Assembly (NCBI GenBank): GCA_965662735.1
Contig: CBFIIU010000009.1
Coordinates: forward strand, 20,522-84,521
Source: JAYODZ01 sp965662735
Lineage (GTDB): Bacteria > Pseudomonadota > Alphaproteobacteria > RS24
Reading direction: 5' to 3'
DNA: 64,000 nucleotides
The notes under the pieces are model-generated. The model ran no database searches, was not told the origin of the DNA, and worked only from the letters and a program-made list of their open reading frames with translations. The translations under genes were made by a program, and so were the position numbers. Each line of letters starts with the position of its first letter. Positions within the stretch are counted from its first letter, which is position 1. This document shows, piece by piece, positions 51,232-60,174 of the stretch.

Positions 51232-52035
51232 ATGATGCCAAACAAGCCATCGCCCAACGCCAATCAAGAAAATAGACCGCGGCGACGATCGACGTTTCCG
51301 CTTGGGAAATTAGTGCCGAATGCGGTCACCTTACTGGCAATGGGCCTGGGTCTGACGGGCGTTCGGCTGGCACTGGATGGTAAGTTTGAGTTGGCGATTT
51401 TATGTATTGTCGGCTCTGGCTTTCTCGACATGATCGACGGTCGCCTGGCTCGGTTATTGCGCGCGGAAAGCCCCATGGGGGCGCAGCTTGATAGCCTCGC
51501 CGATTTTATGAATTTCGGTCTGGCGCCAATCCTCATTCTCTATAGCTGGGGCTTGCAATCATTTGGCCGACCGGGCTGGATGGCCATGGTCATTTTTGCG
51601 GCCTGCTGCGCGCTTCGTTTGGCGCGCTTTAATGCATCCATCGATGATCCGGATCGGCCTGTGTGGACGCGGCAGTTTTTTACCGGCGTACCCTCGCCTG
51701 CAGCGGGCATCATGGTGTTGGCTCCCGTCTGGATGGAGTTCTCTGGTATTGTGGATATGCGCACGGGGCCATTTTTGATTATCGGTTTTGTGGTTGTTGT
51801 CTCAGGCCTGATGGTGTCGCGCCTTCCAACCTTTTCGGGCAAAGGAATGTCGACGCGCGTGCCGCGGGAGATGGTTCTGCCCATTATGGTTGGCTTTGCC
51901 GTTTTGGCTGCAAGCCTGTTTGCATTTCCCTGGCTAAGCCTAACGGTCCTGACCAGTATTTATATTCTAAGCTTACCCGTCAGCTATCGCGTCCATCGTC
52001 ACATGCGCCAGCGGGAAGAGACGAACGCTCTTTAG
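51232..52035 (+). CDS. pssA: CDP-diacylglycerol-serine O-phosphatidyltransferase
   Basis: A 267-residue integral membrane enzyme. After a basic N-terminus (ENRPRRRST), the CDP-alcohol phosphotransferase signature reads FLDMIDGRLARLLRAESPMG AQLDSLADF near residues 63-90 (DG-x2-AR and G-x3-D-x3-D). Six to eight helices follow. It provides phosphatidylserine to Psd, so psd-pssA is a complete phosphatidylethanolamine unit. Two ATG codons (51232, 51235) can start it. The stop is followed at once by a 12-bp repeat. Confidence 0.93.
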   Translation: MMPNKPSPNANQENRPRRRSTFPLGKLVPNAVTLLAMGLGLTGVRLALDGKFELAILCIVGSGFLDMIDGRLARLLRAESPMGAQLDSLADFMNFGLAPILILYSWGLQSFGRPGWMAMVIFAACCALRLARFNASIDDPDRPVWTRQFFTGVPSPAAGIMVLAPVWMEFSGIVDMRTGPFLIIGFVVVVSGLMVSRLPTFSGKGMSTRVPREMVLPIMVGFAVLAASLFAFPWLSLTVLTSIYILSLPVSYRVHRHMRQREETNAL

Positions 52036-52037
52036 TG

Positions 52038-52073
52038 AGGTGGGCGGTAAGTTGGGCAGTGAGTTGGGGATTT
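52038..52073. repeat. 12-bp tandem repeat between pssA and the RND gene
   Basis: Three units: AGGTGGGCGGTA (52038), AGTTGGGCAGTG (52050), AGTTGGGGATTT (52062). The array fills the whole gap between the two convergent stop codons and reaches the RND stop. Confidence 0.65.
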
Positions 52074-55000
52074 ATTCCCCGGCGGAAAGCGCTGTTCCTG
52101 TTCGGGTTTTGATTTTCGCCACGCTCGCCCTAAATCGGCTCGGTGCTGCTATCAGGACAGGCACCATAATCAAGGTGAGCAAGGTTGAAAAGCCCAGCCC
52201 AAAGATAATCGCGGTCGCAAACTGAACCCACCACGCTCCCTGCGGGGAACCATATTGAATGTCGCGCGTGACCACATTTATCGACGTATGCAGCGCCATG
52301 GGCAAGAGGCCGATCATGGTGGTGATGGTGGTTAACAGAATAGGGCGCAAACGTTGCCCTGCAGCTCGCAAGATCGCCGCATGCGGGCTCATTGTAGAAA
52401 TCAGGCGCTGATAAGTGTCGATGAGCACGATCGAGTTATTCACGACAATGCCCGCCAGAGCCACAATACCTGTACCGGTCATGACCACGCTAAAGCGTTG
52501 ACCGGTGAGAACCATACCCAGCAAAACGCCAATGGTTGACATGATCACCGTCGAGAGGGTGAGCATGGTCAAGTAGACACTGTTAAACTGAAGCAACAAA
52601 ATAATGAACATTAAGAACAGCGAGGCGAGCATGGCTTTGCCCAAAAAGGCCGCCGCATCTTTCTGTTCTTTATTGGCCCCCAAAATGCTGACTTGGGTAC
52701 CCTCGGGCAATGTCTGCTCGTCCAACCATTCTTGGAAATCATTGACCGCTTTGCTGGCGAGAATTTTTTCTCCCGTCACGGGGTCGAGTTGGGTGTTCGA
52801 TTTAATATCGATGACCCGCAAGCCATCTTTTCGCGATATTTTGCCGATGCGTTGGTCGGCCTCGCGAGACACGAAGTTGGTAATGGGGACTAGCCCACTG
52901 GCGGTTCCAATCCGCAATTGATCAAGATCATCGAGCGAACGCGATGTTTCAGGGAAACGCGCGCGAATATCGATTTCATCCTCAGCATCGTCGGGGCGAA
53001 AATGGCCGATTAAAACGCCCTGCGTCACCAGCTGGACGATGCCGCCCAATGCCGAAATATCGACACCAAAGCGGCCGGCAGCCTCGCGGTCGACAACAAG
53101 GTTCCATTCGATCCCCGGTAAATTTCGCGAGTCCTCAACGTCTTGCAGCTGATCGCGCCGCGACTCCATATAGCCGCGCACCATAGCCGCCGCGCGGCCA
53201 ATGGCGTCAAACTCGTGTCCTGCGACTTGGATCTCTAAGTCTTTACCGGTGGGGGGGCCATCTTCGCGTTCCCGCACTTCAACAAGAATGCCCGGTATAT
53301 CACGACTATTTGCTTCAATTTCGCGAATGATTTCTGTCGCCGGTTTGCGGGTCGAGAAATGTGTGAATTCGATTAGGATTTTACCGATGGTGTCGCGCGG
53401 CGGGCTCCGTTCGCCCCCTTCGCTACCGGAAGATCCAATTGTGGGGATGGATTGCGAGAAGGCTGCAGACACACCTGGCGTGCTCAGCACGATTGCTTCG
53501 ACCCGGCGCGTTAGGGCGCCAACTTCAATTGGCGATAAGTTGCCCCGCGCGCGAATATACACATTGGCCTGATTGGGTTCGATTTCGACAAAAAACTCGA
53601 CCCCTTTACCAAATTGAGAATGCAATACGGCGATCGAGAAAAGAATGGCAACCCCACTTAAAATCACGCGCACAGGTCGGCGGATACACCAGTCGATAAA
53701 GCGGACATACTTGCCCGTGAACCCCGGCATTGTCATGATATCGAGATCGCTATCCGCGGCCAGGCCAGACAGGACGTCGTCGCCAGCTTGTTCAGATTTT
53801 CCGAACAGCCCGCCAACCACAGGCAAAAACACCATTGCCGTGAGCAAGGATCCAGTGAGCACGATAATAACGGTGAGCGGCAGATAGGACATAAATTTTC
53901 CGCTCACGCCCGGCCAAAATAGAATGGGCGCAAAGGCGGCGAGGGTTGTGGCTGTAGAGGAGGTGATGGGCCAAAACATTCGAGCCGCGGCCATGGCATA
54001 GGCCTCTCGGCGATGTAAGCCTTCCGCCATTTTACGATCGGCGTATTCAACAATCACGATGGCGCCGTCGACCAAAATGCCGACGGACAGGATCAAGCCA
54101 AACATAATCATCATGTTCAGCGTATATCCCATCAGGCTGATAATGAAGAAGCCGATCAAGAAGGATGTGGGTATCGCGAACCCAACCAGTAAAGCCGAGC
54201 GCAAACCAAGTGCTGCAATCACGAGGATCATTACAAGCGCAATCGCATTCGTGATCGAAACCTCTAGGCCACCAATCATTTCGAAAATGATCGATGAAAA
54301 ATCACTTGAGAAATCAACCGATATGCTGTCGGGCCAATTGGCTGTGAACTCATTGGTCACATTCCGCACCATTTCTGTCGTTTCAATAATATTGGTGCCT
54401 ATGCGCTTGGTGACCTCTATGCCGATTGTGGGTTTGCCGTTAAAGCGGGCATAAGACGTGGCATCCTTAAATCCGCGACGAATTTCTGCAACATCGGAGA
54501 GCTGTACAACCGAGTCGCCATTGGTGCGAAGAGTGATATTGGCAACATCCTCTGGACGCTCGACGAGACCCGGAACGCTGACAGAAAAACTCCCTTGATT
54601 GCCCTGCATGGCACCGGCGGGAACCAGCTGATTGTTTTGACTAATTGCCCGATATAATTGCGCAGTGGTGATGCCGTGGCTCTCTAATTTGCGGGGATCA
54701 ATGATGATTTCGAGCAGTTCCTCGCGGTGTCCAACAAGGTTAGCTTCTAAGACATTGGGTTGGCCTGCGAGAACATCTTTGAGGGCGCGGGCGCGCTGAT
54801 AAAGCTCACGCTCGGGCGCTTCGCCAGACAAGTTCACCATGATCACCGGAAACAGTGATGCGTTGAATTCTCGAATGACGGGCTCTTCAGCATCCTCAGG
54901 AAGCTCGGCCTTTGCCATGTTTACTTTTTCGCGTACGTCGATAAGGGCTTGATCCTTATCAAAGCTCACATCGAATTTGAGTACCACAGCGCCATGGTTT

Positions 55001-55260
55001 TGGCTCGCCGTCGAGATGACCTCTTCAACCCCCGTGAGACGCCGTAACTCAAGCTCTAACGGTTTAACCAATAGCCGCTCAGCATCGGTAGGTGAAATGC
55101 CAGGTAGCGCCACACCGACATAAATATACGGAATAGGAATATCGGGATCGGCCTCGCGCGGGATCGAGATATACGACATCAGCCCGGCCACCACTAAGGC
55201 CAGCATGATGGCCAGAACGGCGCGGCTCCGATCGATGGCATTTGTGATGAAACTAAACAT
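52072..55260 (-). CDS. RND efflux transporter permease subunit
   Basis: A 1062-residue inner-membrane RND pump of the AcrB superfamily, with twelve helices and two large periplasmic loops. The fourth-helix motif reads GILVDGAIVIVEYADR: the first of the two AcrB relay aspartates is kept, the second is Gly. In helix ten GIVVNNSIVLIDTY has Asn where AcrB has the relay Lys. So the proton path differs from AcrB, as in several other RND branches. It works with the adaptor encoded just upstream (stop and start share one base, TAATG). No outer-membrane channel gene is next to it. Confidence 0.93.
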   Translation of the reverse strand: MFSFITNAIDRSRAVLAIMLALVVAGLMSYISIPREADPDIPIPYIYVGVALPGISPTDAERLLVKPLELELRRLTGVEEVISTASQNHGAVVLKFDVSFDKDQALIDVREKVNMAKAELPEDAEEPVIREFNASLFPVIMVNLSGEAPERELYQRARALKDVLAGQPNVLEANLVGHREELLEIIIDPRKLESHGITTAQLYRAISQNNQLVPAGAMQGNQGSFSVSVPGLVERPEDVANITLRTNGDSVVQLSDVAEIRRGFKDATSYARFNGKPTIGIEVTKRIGTNIIETTEMVRNVTNEFTANWPDSISVDFSSDFSSIIFEMIGGLEVSITNAIALVMILVIAALGLRSALLVGFAIPTSFLIGFFIISLMGYTLNMMIMFGLILSVGILVDGAIVIVEYADRKMAEGLHRREAYAMAAARMFWPITSSTATTLAAFAPILFWPGVSGKFMSYLPLTVIIVLTGSLLTAMVFLPVVGGLFGKSEQAGDDVLSGLAADSDLDIMTMPGFTGKYVRFIDWCIRRPVRVILSGVAILFSIAVLHSQFGKGVEFFVEIEPNQANVYIRARGNLSPIEVGALTRRVEAIVLSTPGVSAAFSQSIPTIGSSGSEGGERSPPRDTIGKILIEFTHFSTRKPATEIIREIEANSRDIPGILVEVREREDGPPTGKDLEIQVAGHEFDAIGRAAAMVRGYMESRRDQLQDVEDSRNLPGIEWNLVVDREAAGRFGVDISALGGIVQLVTQGVLIGHFRPDDAEDEIDIRARFPETSRSLDDLDQLRIGTASGLVPITNFVSREADQRIGKISRKDGLRVIDIKSNTQLDPVTGEKILASKAVNDFQEWLDEQTLPEGTQVSILGANKEQKDAAAFLGKAMLASLFLMFIILLLQFNSVYLTMLTLSTVIMSTIGVLLGMVLTGQRFSVVMTGTGIVALAGIVVNNSIVLIDTYQRLISTMSPHAAILRAAGQRLRPILLTTITTMIGLLPMALHTSINVVTRDIQYGSPQGAWWVQFATAIIFGLGFSTLLTLIMVPVLIAAPSRFRASVAKIKTRTGTALSAGE

Positions 55261-56444
55261 TATTGCTGATCCGCATCCGAACTAAACTTCAGAATTTTTT
55301 TGGTCTCGTCATCTGGTTCTGGAATGGCATTGACCTTCTCACCCGACCGCACAAAATCTTGACCGACAACAATTAAATCATCGCCATCATTAAGGCCCGT
55401 GACCCACGCGCCCGCGCTGCCATCGGTGAGAATCTCAATCGGAACGAAATGAACGACGGTGTCGCGCACAACTCGCACACCAAAAATGCCGTCATCGTTT
55501 AAAGTGAATGTGCTTTGCGGGATCAAAGAAGCAGAAATCTCTCCGGTGGTAATCCGCGCCTGCGCACTGACGCCGTCATGAAGACGTCCATCTGGATTGG
55601 CAATCTCGATCTCAACCTCAAAGGCGCGTGTCCCGCTATCTGGGCTCTCGGCGACATAGCGAACAACGCCATCGACCGTGTCGCCCGTGGCTAATGTAAT
55701 GTTTACGCGGGCGCCCGGTTCGACGAAGTTAACTTGTTGCTCGGAAACATAGGTGACCACGACCAAAGGATCTTTGTCGATCAGCGTGGCGCAAAGCCCG
55801 CCAATCGGTAGAAAATCGCCGACCTCAAAGGGCATGCGATCGATAATGCCATCAAACGGAGCTCGAATTTGTGTGCGCTGTAATTCAACGCGGCGCATTT
55901 TGGCAAGAGCGACCGCGGCGTCATAACTAGCCTTGGCCGCCGCGAGCTGGCTTTTCGAGACATGCCCTTTATCAACCAATGTTTCCGCAGCCTCATACTC
56001 AATTTGCCGCGAGGCTTGCAGGGCCACGGCCTCATCGAGCTGTGCGCGTCGCGCGCCCGTGTCGAGCGTGCAAATTACATCTCCGGTTTTGACACGGGTA
56101 CCCTTCTCAACATTCAGCTTGGCGATGGTGCCGGGCGTCTCGGCGGATAATTTAACATGCCGATCGGCCTCAGTACGCCCTTGAAGTGTGAGTTGGCGCG
56201 CATGTTGGCTTAGGGGAATGGACCGTGTTTGGACGGTAAAAATATCCGTATTTTGGACCTGAGCCGCCAAGGTCGGGGGTGTGCTTGTTTCAGAGGTGTC
56301 GAAAATGATGCCCGTGATAACCCATAAAAACAAACCGAGGGTAATGCTTCCCGCAATGAAAACCGACCGATTTTCACCAAATTTTTCGCGCAAGCGTTCA
56401 AACCAGTTGCGATCGTCCGAACCAGGGTCATAATTATATGACAT
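55260..56444 (-). CDS. RND efflux periplasmic adaptor (membrane fusion protein)
   Basis: A 394-residue HlyD/AcrA-type adaptor. One N-terminal membrane helix (SVFIAGSITLGLFLWVITGII, split here; about residues 25-47) anchors it. The lipoyl half-motifs flank a coiled-coil hairpin: GTIAKLNVEKGTRVKTGDVIC near 108 and AQIRAPFDGIIDRMPFEVGDFL near 195. A beta-barrel and membrane-proximal domain follow. ATG 56444 has AGAAGGTGAA upstream and is preferred over GTG 56450. It heads the pump operon and is divergent from ggt across a 275-bp spacer in which I see no clear operator. Confidence 0.9.
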   Translation of the reverse strand: MSYNYDPGSDDRNWFERLREKFGENRSVFIAGSITLGLFLWVITGIIFDTSETSTPPTLAAQVQNTDIFTVQTRSIPLSQHARQLTLQGRTEADRHVKLSAETPGTIAKLNVEKGTRVKTGDVICTLDTGARRAQLDEAVALQASRQIEYEAAETLVDKGHVSKSQLAAAKASYDAAVALAKMRRVELQRTQIRAPFDGIIDRMPFEVGDFLPIGGLCATLIDKDPLVVVTYVSEQQVNFVEPGARVNITLATGDTVDGVVRYVAESPDSGTRAFEVEIEIANPDGRLHDGVSAQARITTGEISASLIPQSTFTLNDDGIFGVRVVRDTVVHFVPIEILTDGSAGAWVTGLNDGDDLIVVGQDFVRSGEKVNAIPEPDDETKKILKFSSDADQQ

Positions 56445-56719
56445 TATCACTTCACCTTCTCACGTGGGCGCTAAAAGCCCAACAAATACGCCCAAATCAA
56501 GCCGAACCACCCCTCACGACACCGCAACACAAGCGATTTCCGAGCGGCCTTAAACGTGTAAATAGGAGTATGTTTCGCGCTTGCAATGCTTTAACGAGAA
56601 TTTTACCGCATGTCAGTCAAAAATTGACGCTTTGTTCATTTTTTAGCACGGGCGTATGGCGTGCGGCAAACGCCTTAAAAGGATGGAATCCGCGCGACTC
56701 GGGTGTAGAATAGGTCATT

Positions 56720-58468
56720 ATGGCATGGCGAAGCGCGTCGCTTATTAGTATTTTTGGTTGCTTGTGTTTTTTTGTCGCGCCTTTCGCGGTGCTGCAAGCG
56801 CATCACTTTATCTATGCCGCAAATGCTGAGCGCGACCAAGCTGTGTATGGGCGCCAGGCCATGGTGGTCTCTGCGCATGGCCTCGCCAGCGAAATTGGCA
56901 GTGAGATCCTCGCCAAAGGGGGAAATGCATTTGATGCCGCGATCGCGGTTAATTTCGCGCTCGCTGTTGTCTATCCTCAGGCCGGAAACATTGGCGGCGG
57001 GGGCTTTATGGTGTTCCGCCTTGCGGATGGCACAACCGGTTCGCTGGATTTCCGAGAGACAGCCCCACAAGCCGCGACAGAAAATATGTATATGTCGAAA
57101 GACGGCCAAGTGCGTAAAGACTTGAGCCTGCAAGGCCATCGGGCTGTCGGTGTGCCTGGAACGGTTGCCGGCATGGCAGCAATTTATGGTCGATTTGCGA
57201 CGCTGCCATGGGCCGAGTTGGTCGAGCCTTCGATCCGCCTCGCGCATGCGGGGTATCCTTTGAGCAAAAAAGCAGCCTCGATGTTAAATCGATATCGATC
57301 GGTTTTTCGCGAGGTGAACCAGCGTTCGGACGCCTATTGGCAGGAGGCGCCGTGGCGAGATGGAGATCGGATCCAGCTTTTAGAGCTCGCAGCCACTTTA
57401 CGTCGGATTATGATGTATGGGCCTGCTGATTTTTATAAGGGCGAAACGGCGCAGTTGATCGTCGAGGAAATGCAGCGCGGTGGAGGCCTGATTACCAGCG
57501 CAGATCTGGCCGCCTATTCGGTTCGATGGCGTAAGCCGATCGAATTTTCCTATCGGGACTATACAATTATTTCTATGCCCCCGCCCTCGAGCGGTGGGGT
57601 GGCCCTTCGCCAATTACTGGGCGCGGCAGAAGATTATGATCTTGCCGCGCTGGGGCATAATACGGATACCTATGTTCACTTCTTAACGGAGATGCAGCGC
57701 CGCGTGTATGCCGATCGCGCGGAGTATTTGGGCGATCCAGATTTTGTCGAGGTTCCGGTGGAGCAGCTGACGGACCGCCAATATATTCGCCAACGCATGA
57801 GCACGATTAATCCTCGAGAAAAGACCAATAGTGAAGAGGTGAGGCCTGGTTTTGCCTCTCTGATCGAAAGTGTGGAGACAACCCATTTTTCGATTGTTGA
57901 CCCTTTCGGGAATGCGGTGGCCATCACCACCACGCTGAATGGAAATTTCGGCAGCAAAGTGGTTGTTAAAGAGGCGGGCTTTTTTTTGAATAATGAGATG
58001 GATGATTTCTCCATCAAGGCAGGGCACGCCAATCAATTTGGGTTGCTTGGGGGGCATGCCAATGCGATTGCCCCAGGTAAGCGCATGCTGAGCTCGATGA
58101 CGCCGACCATTGTAACGCGCTCCGGGCAGCTATCGATGGTGTTGGGAACCCCGGGTGGGGCGACAATTATCACCTCGGTTTTTCAGGCGCTTTTGAACAT
58201 GATTGACTTCGGTATGACTGCTCAAGAAGCCGTAAATGCGCGAAAATTTCATAGCCAATGGCAGCCCGATATCGTGCTGATGGAGAAAGGCATGCCCGAT
58301 ATTCTAGATTTAATTGGCCTCCACATGCGCGGTCACAAGCTGCACTATTGGCCCGATTTTACCTATGAGTTGGGTCGTCTTGAAATTATTCGGGTGACGG
58401 AGGATGGTCGGCTGGAGGGCGCGGCCGATTGGACCCGAGGTCATGATGATCGTGCGGATGGATTTTAA
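56720..58468 (+). CDS. ggt: Gamma-glutamyltransferase
   Basis: A 582-residue periplasmic N-terminal-nucleophile hydrolase that splits glutathione and other gamma-glutamyl compounds. An N-terminal signal sequence (ISIFGCLCFFVAPFAVLQA) leads it. The large-subunit part shows GNAFDAAIAVNFALAVVYPQAG near 75 and SLDFRETAP near 112. The self-cleavage and catalytic Thr is in ESVETTHFSIVD near 390, followed by TTLNGNFGSKVV and SSMTPTIV. It could feed cysteine and glutamate recovery. Confidence 0.93.
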   Translation: MAWRSASLISIFGCLCFFVAPFAVLQAHHFIYAANAERDQAVYGRQAMVVSAHGLASEIGSEILAKGGNAFDAAIAVNFALAVVYPQAGNIGGGGFMVFRLADGTTGSLDFRETAPQAATENMYMSKDGQVRKDLSLQGHRAVGVPGTVAGMAAIYGRFATLPWAELVEPSIRLAHAGYPLSKKAASMLNRYRSVFREVNQRSDAYWQEAPWRDGDRIQLLELAATLRRIMMYGPADFYKGETAQLIVEEMQRGGGLITSADLAAYSVRWRKPIEFSYRDYTIISMPPPSSGGVALRQLLGAAEDYDLAALGHNTDTYVHFLTEMQRRVYADRAEYLGDPDFVEVPVEQLTDRQYIRQRMSTINPREKTNSEEVRPGFASLIESVETTHFSIVDPFGNAVAITTTLNGNFGSKVVVKEAGFFLNNEMDDFSIKAGHANQFGLLGGHANAIAPGKRMLSSMTPTIVTRSGQLSMVLGTPGGATIITSVFQALLNMIDFGMTAQEAVNARKFHSQWQPDIVLMEKGMPDILDLIGLHMRGHKLHYWPDFTYELGRLEIIRVTEDGRLEGAADWTRGHDDRADGF

Positions 58469-58544
58469 CTGAGCGATCGTTAATCTTCGCACGCGTCCGT
58501 CGATAAGAGTTGAAATTAACCATCGAATTGTTCATTTTGCGCAG

Positions 58545-59531
58545 ATGGACGACCTCAACGCACTCGCCACGAAACATCAAATTCCGCCTCTTCCGGAGGA
58601 GTATTCGTTTTTGGTTGCCGCTCTGTATAAGTTCGTTCCGATTGAGGCCCCCGAAGATTTGCGGGGTCGTCTCGCGTCGCATTGTCTCAAACACGGCATT
58701 ACGGGAACAATATTACTCGCCCGCGAAGGGATTAATGGAACGATATGCGGAAGCCATGAGGGTATTGTGCGCACCATTGATTGGCTTCGCGCCCGATCAG
58801 GGCTGGCCGATCTCTCACCTAAATACAGCTTTGCCGATGCGCCCGCCTTTTTGCGGATGAAGGTGCGTCTCAAAAAAGAAATCGTGACAATGGGGCAGCC
58901 AGAGATCGACCCATTAGGATGTGTTGGACGATATGTGGCCCCATCCGATTGGGATGATTTGATTACAGATCCGGATACATTGCTGATCGATACACGCAAT
59001 AATTATGAAGTTGCCATTGGCACCTTTAAAGGCGCCGTCAATCCTGAAACCGAAACGTTTCGGGAGTTCCCGAAATGGGTGGATCGCTATCTTGAAAATC
59101 TTCCCGATCAAGCAAAGCCCAAAAAGATCGCGATGTTTTGCACCGGCGGCATAAGGTGCGAGAAAGCGACCTCTTATTTGGTTGAGCGTGGTTACGAGAA
59201 TGTATTCCACCTTGAAGGAGGTATTCTCAAATATCTCGAGACCATGCCCGAAGATCAAAGTTCGTGGGACGGAGACTGTTTTGTCTTTGATCAACGCGTT
59301 TCGGTTCGCCATGGGTTGGCTCTCGGAAATTATGATTTATGCCACGCCTGCCGTATGCCCATAAGCGAGGAAGACAAGCGCCATAACACCTATGTGCCAG
59401 GCATTTCCTGTCCCAAATGTCACGCCCAGATGAGCGATGAACAACGTCAGCGTTTTGCTGAGCGCCAGAAACAAATCGAGCTTGCGCGCGAACGCGGGGA
59501 TACACATTTAGGCCGCAAAGTTGATCCCTGA
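58545..59531 (+). CDS. trhO: tRNA uridine(34) hydroxylase / rhodanese-type protein
   Basis: A 328-residue YceA/TrhO protein that hydroxylates uridine 34 of certain tRNAs with oxygen. An N-terminal ferredoxin-like domain (GTILLAREGINGTICGS near 47-63) is followed by a rhodanese domain with the active cysteine in MFCTGGIRCEKATSYL near 195. A C-terminal Cys-rich segment (LCHACRMPIS and CPKCHAQM) resembles a zinc knuckle. Its stop overlaps the next start by one base (TGATG), so the GST-like gene is coupled to it. Confidence 0.9.
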   Translation: MDDLNALATKHQIPPLPEEYSFLVAALYKFVPIEAPEDLRGRLASHCLKHGITGTILLAREGINGTICGSHEGIVRTIDWLRARSGLADLSPKYSFADAPAFLRMKVRLKKEIVTMGQPEIDPLGCVGRYVAPSDWDDLITDPDTLLIDTRNNYEVAIGTFKGAVNPETETFREFPKWVDRYLENLPDQAKPKKIAMFCTGGIRCEKATSYLVERGYENVFHLEGGILKYLETMPEDQSSWDGDCFVFDQRVSVRHGLALGNYDLCHACRMPISEEDKRHNTYVPGISCPKCHAQMSDEQRQRFAERQKQIELARERGDTHLGRKVDP

Positions 59532-60133
59532 TGCGTGATCCCATTCTCTACAGCTTTCGGCGATGCCCCTATGCCATGCGGGCGCGTCTGGCGCTGTATG
59601 TGTGCCGCCGGTCGGTTGAATTGCGTGAGGTGGTGTTGCGCGACAAGCCGGAAGACATGCGGGCCGTGTCGCCCAAGGCAACCGTGCCCGTCTTGGTGCT
59701 CGAGAGCGGCGAAGTCATTGATGAGAGCCTGGACGTCATGACATGGGCTTGGCCCGACGGCTTAGATGCGGAGGCGGCAGCGATTATTGCTCAATTTGAC
59801 GGCCCCTTTAAACACCATCTCGACCGCTATAAATATGCATCGCGCTTTGACGCTGATCCGAGCTTTCACCGCGATCAGGCGGTGGCGATCCTTGACAGCC
59901 TCGTGCTTCGGCAGAATTGGTTAAGTGGGCCCGATCCTGGCTTTGTCGATTATGCCATCTTGCCCTTTATTCGCCAGTTTCGTATCGCCGATCCAGTGTG
60001 GTTTGATGAGATGATGCCGCGCCCCGACCTGCGCGATTGGCTCTTCCGATTTCTAGACTTGCCAGCGTTTGAGGCGTGCATGAAAAAATACCCGGCATGG
60101 CAACAGGGCCAGCCGGGTATTCGTTTTCCTTAA
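59531..60133 (+). CDS. Glutathione S-transferase family protein
   Basis: A 200-residue GST-fold protein. The thioredoxin-like N-terminus has SFRRCPYAMRARLALY near residues 7-22 (R-C-P-Y, with Cys at the active place as in omega/GrxB-like GSTs), ATVPVLVLESGEVIDESLDVM near 50, and an all-helical C-terminal domain with FVDYAILPFIRQF near 137. The substrate is unknown. A ggt gene lies upstream, so both act on glutathione chemistry, but their link is only positional. A hairpin terminator begins within its last codons. Confidence 0.85.
   Translation: MRDPILYSFRRCPYAMRARLALYVCRRSVELREVVLRDKPEDMRAVSPKATVPVLVLESGEVIDESLDVMTWAWPDGLDAEAAAIIAQFDGPFKHHLDRYKYASRFDADPSFHRDQAVAILDSLVLRQNWLSGPDPGFVDYAILPFIRQFRIADPVWFDEMMPRPDLRDWLFRFLDLPAFEACMKKYPAWQQGQPGIRFP
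60087..60127 (+). terminator. Intrinsic terminator overlapping the GST-like gene end
   Basis: AATACCCGGC (60087-60096) pairs with GCCGGGTATT (60112-60121), with TGGC/GCCA pairing inside around AACAGG, then CGTTTT. The hairpin is made from the last coding bases; the stop codon comes after it, at 60131. Confidence 0.75.
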
Positions 60134-60174
60134 TCATCGCATCGACCGGTCAACGCACTTTTTATGCAGAGTGC

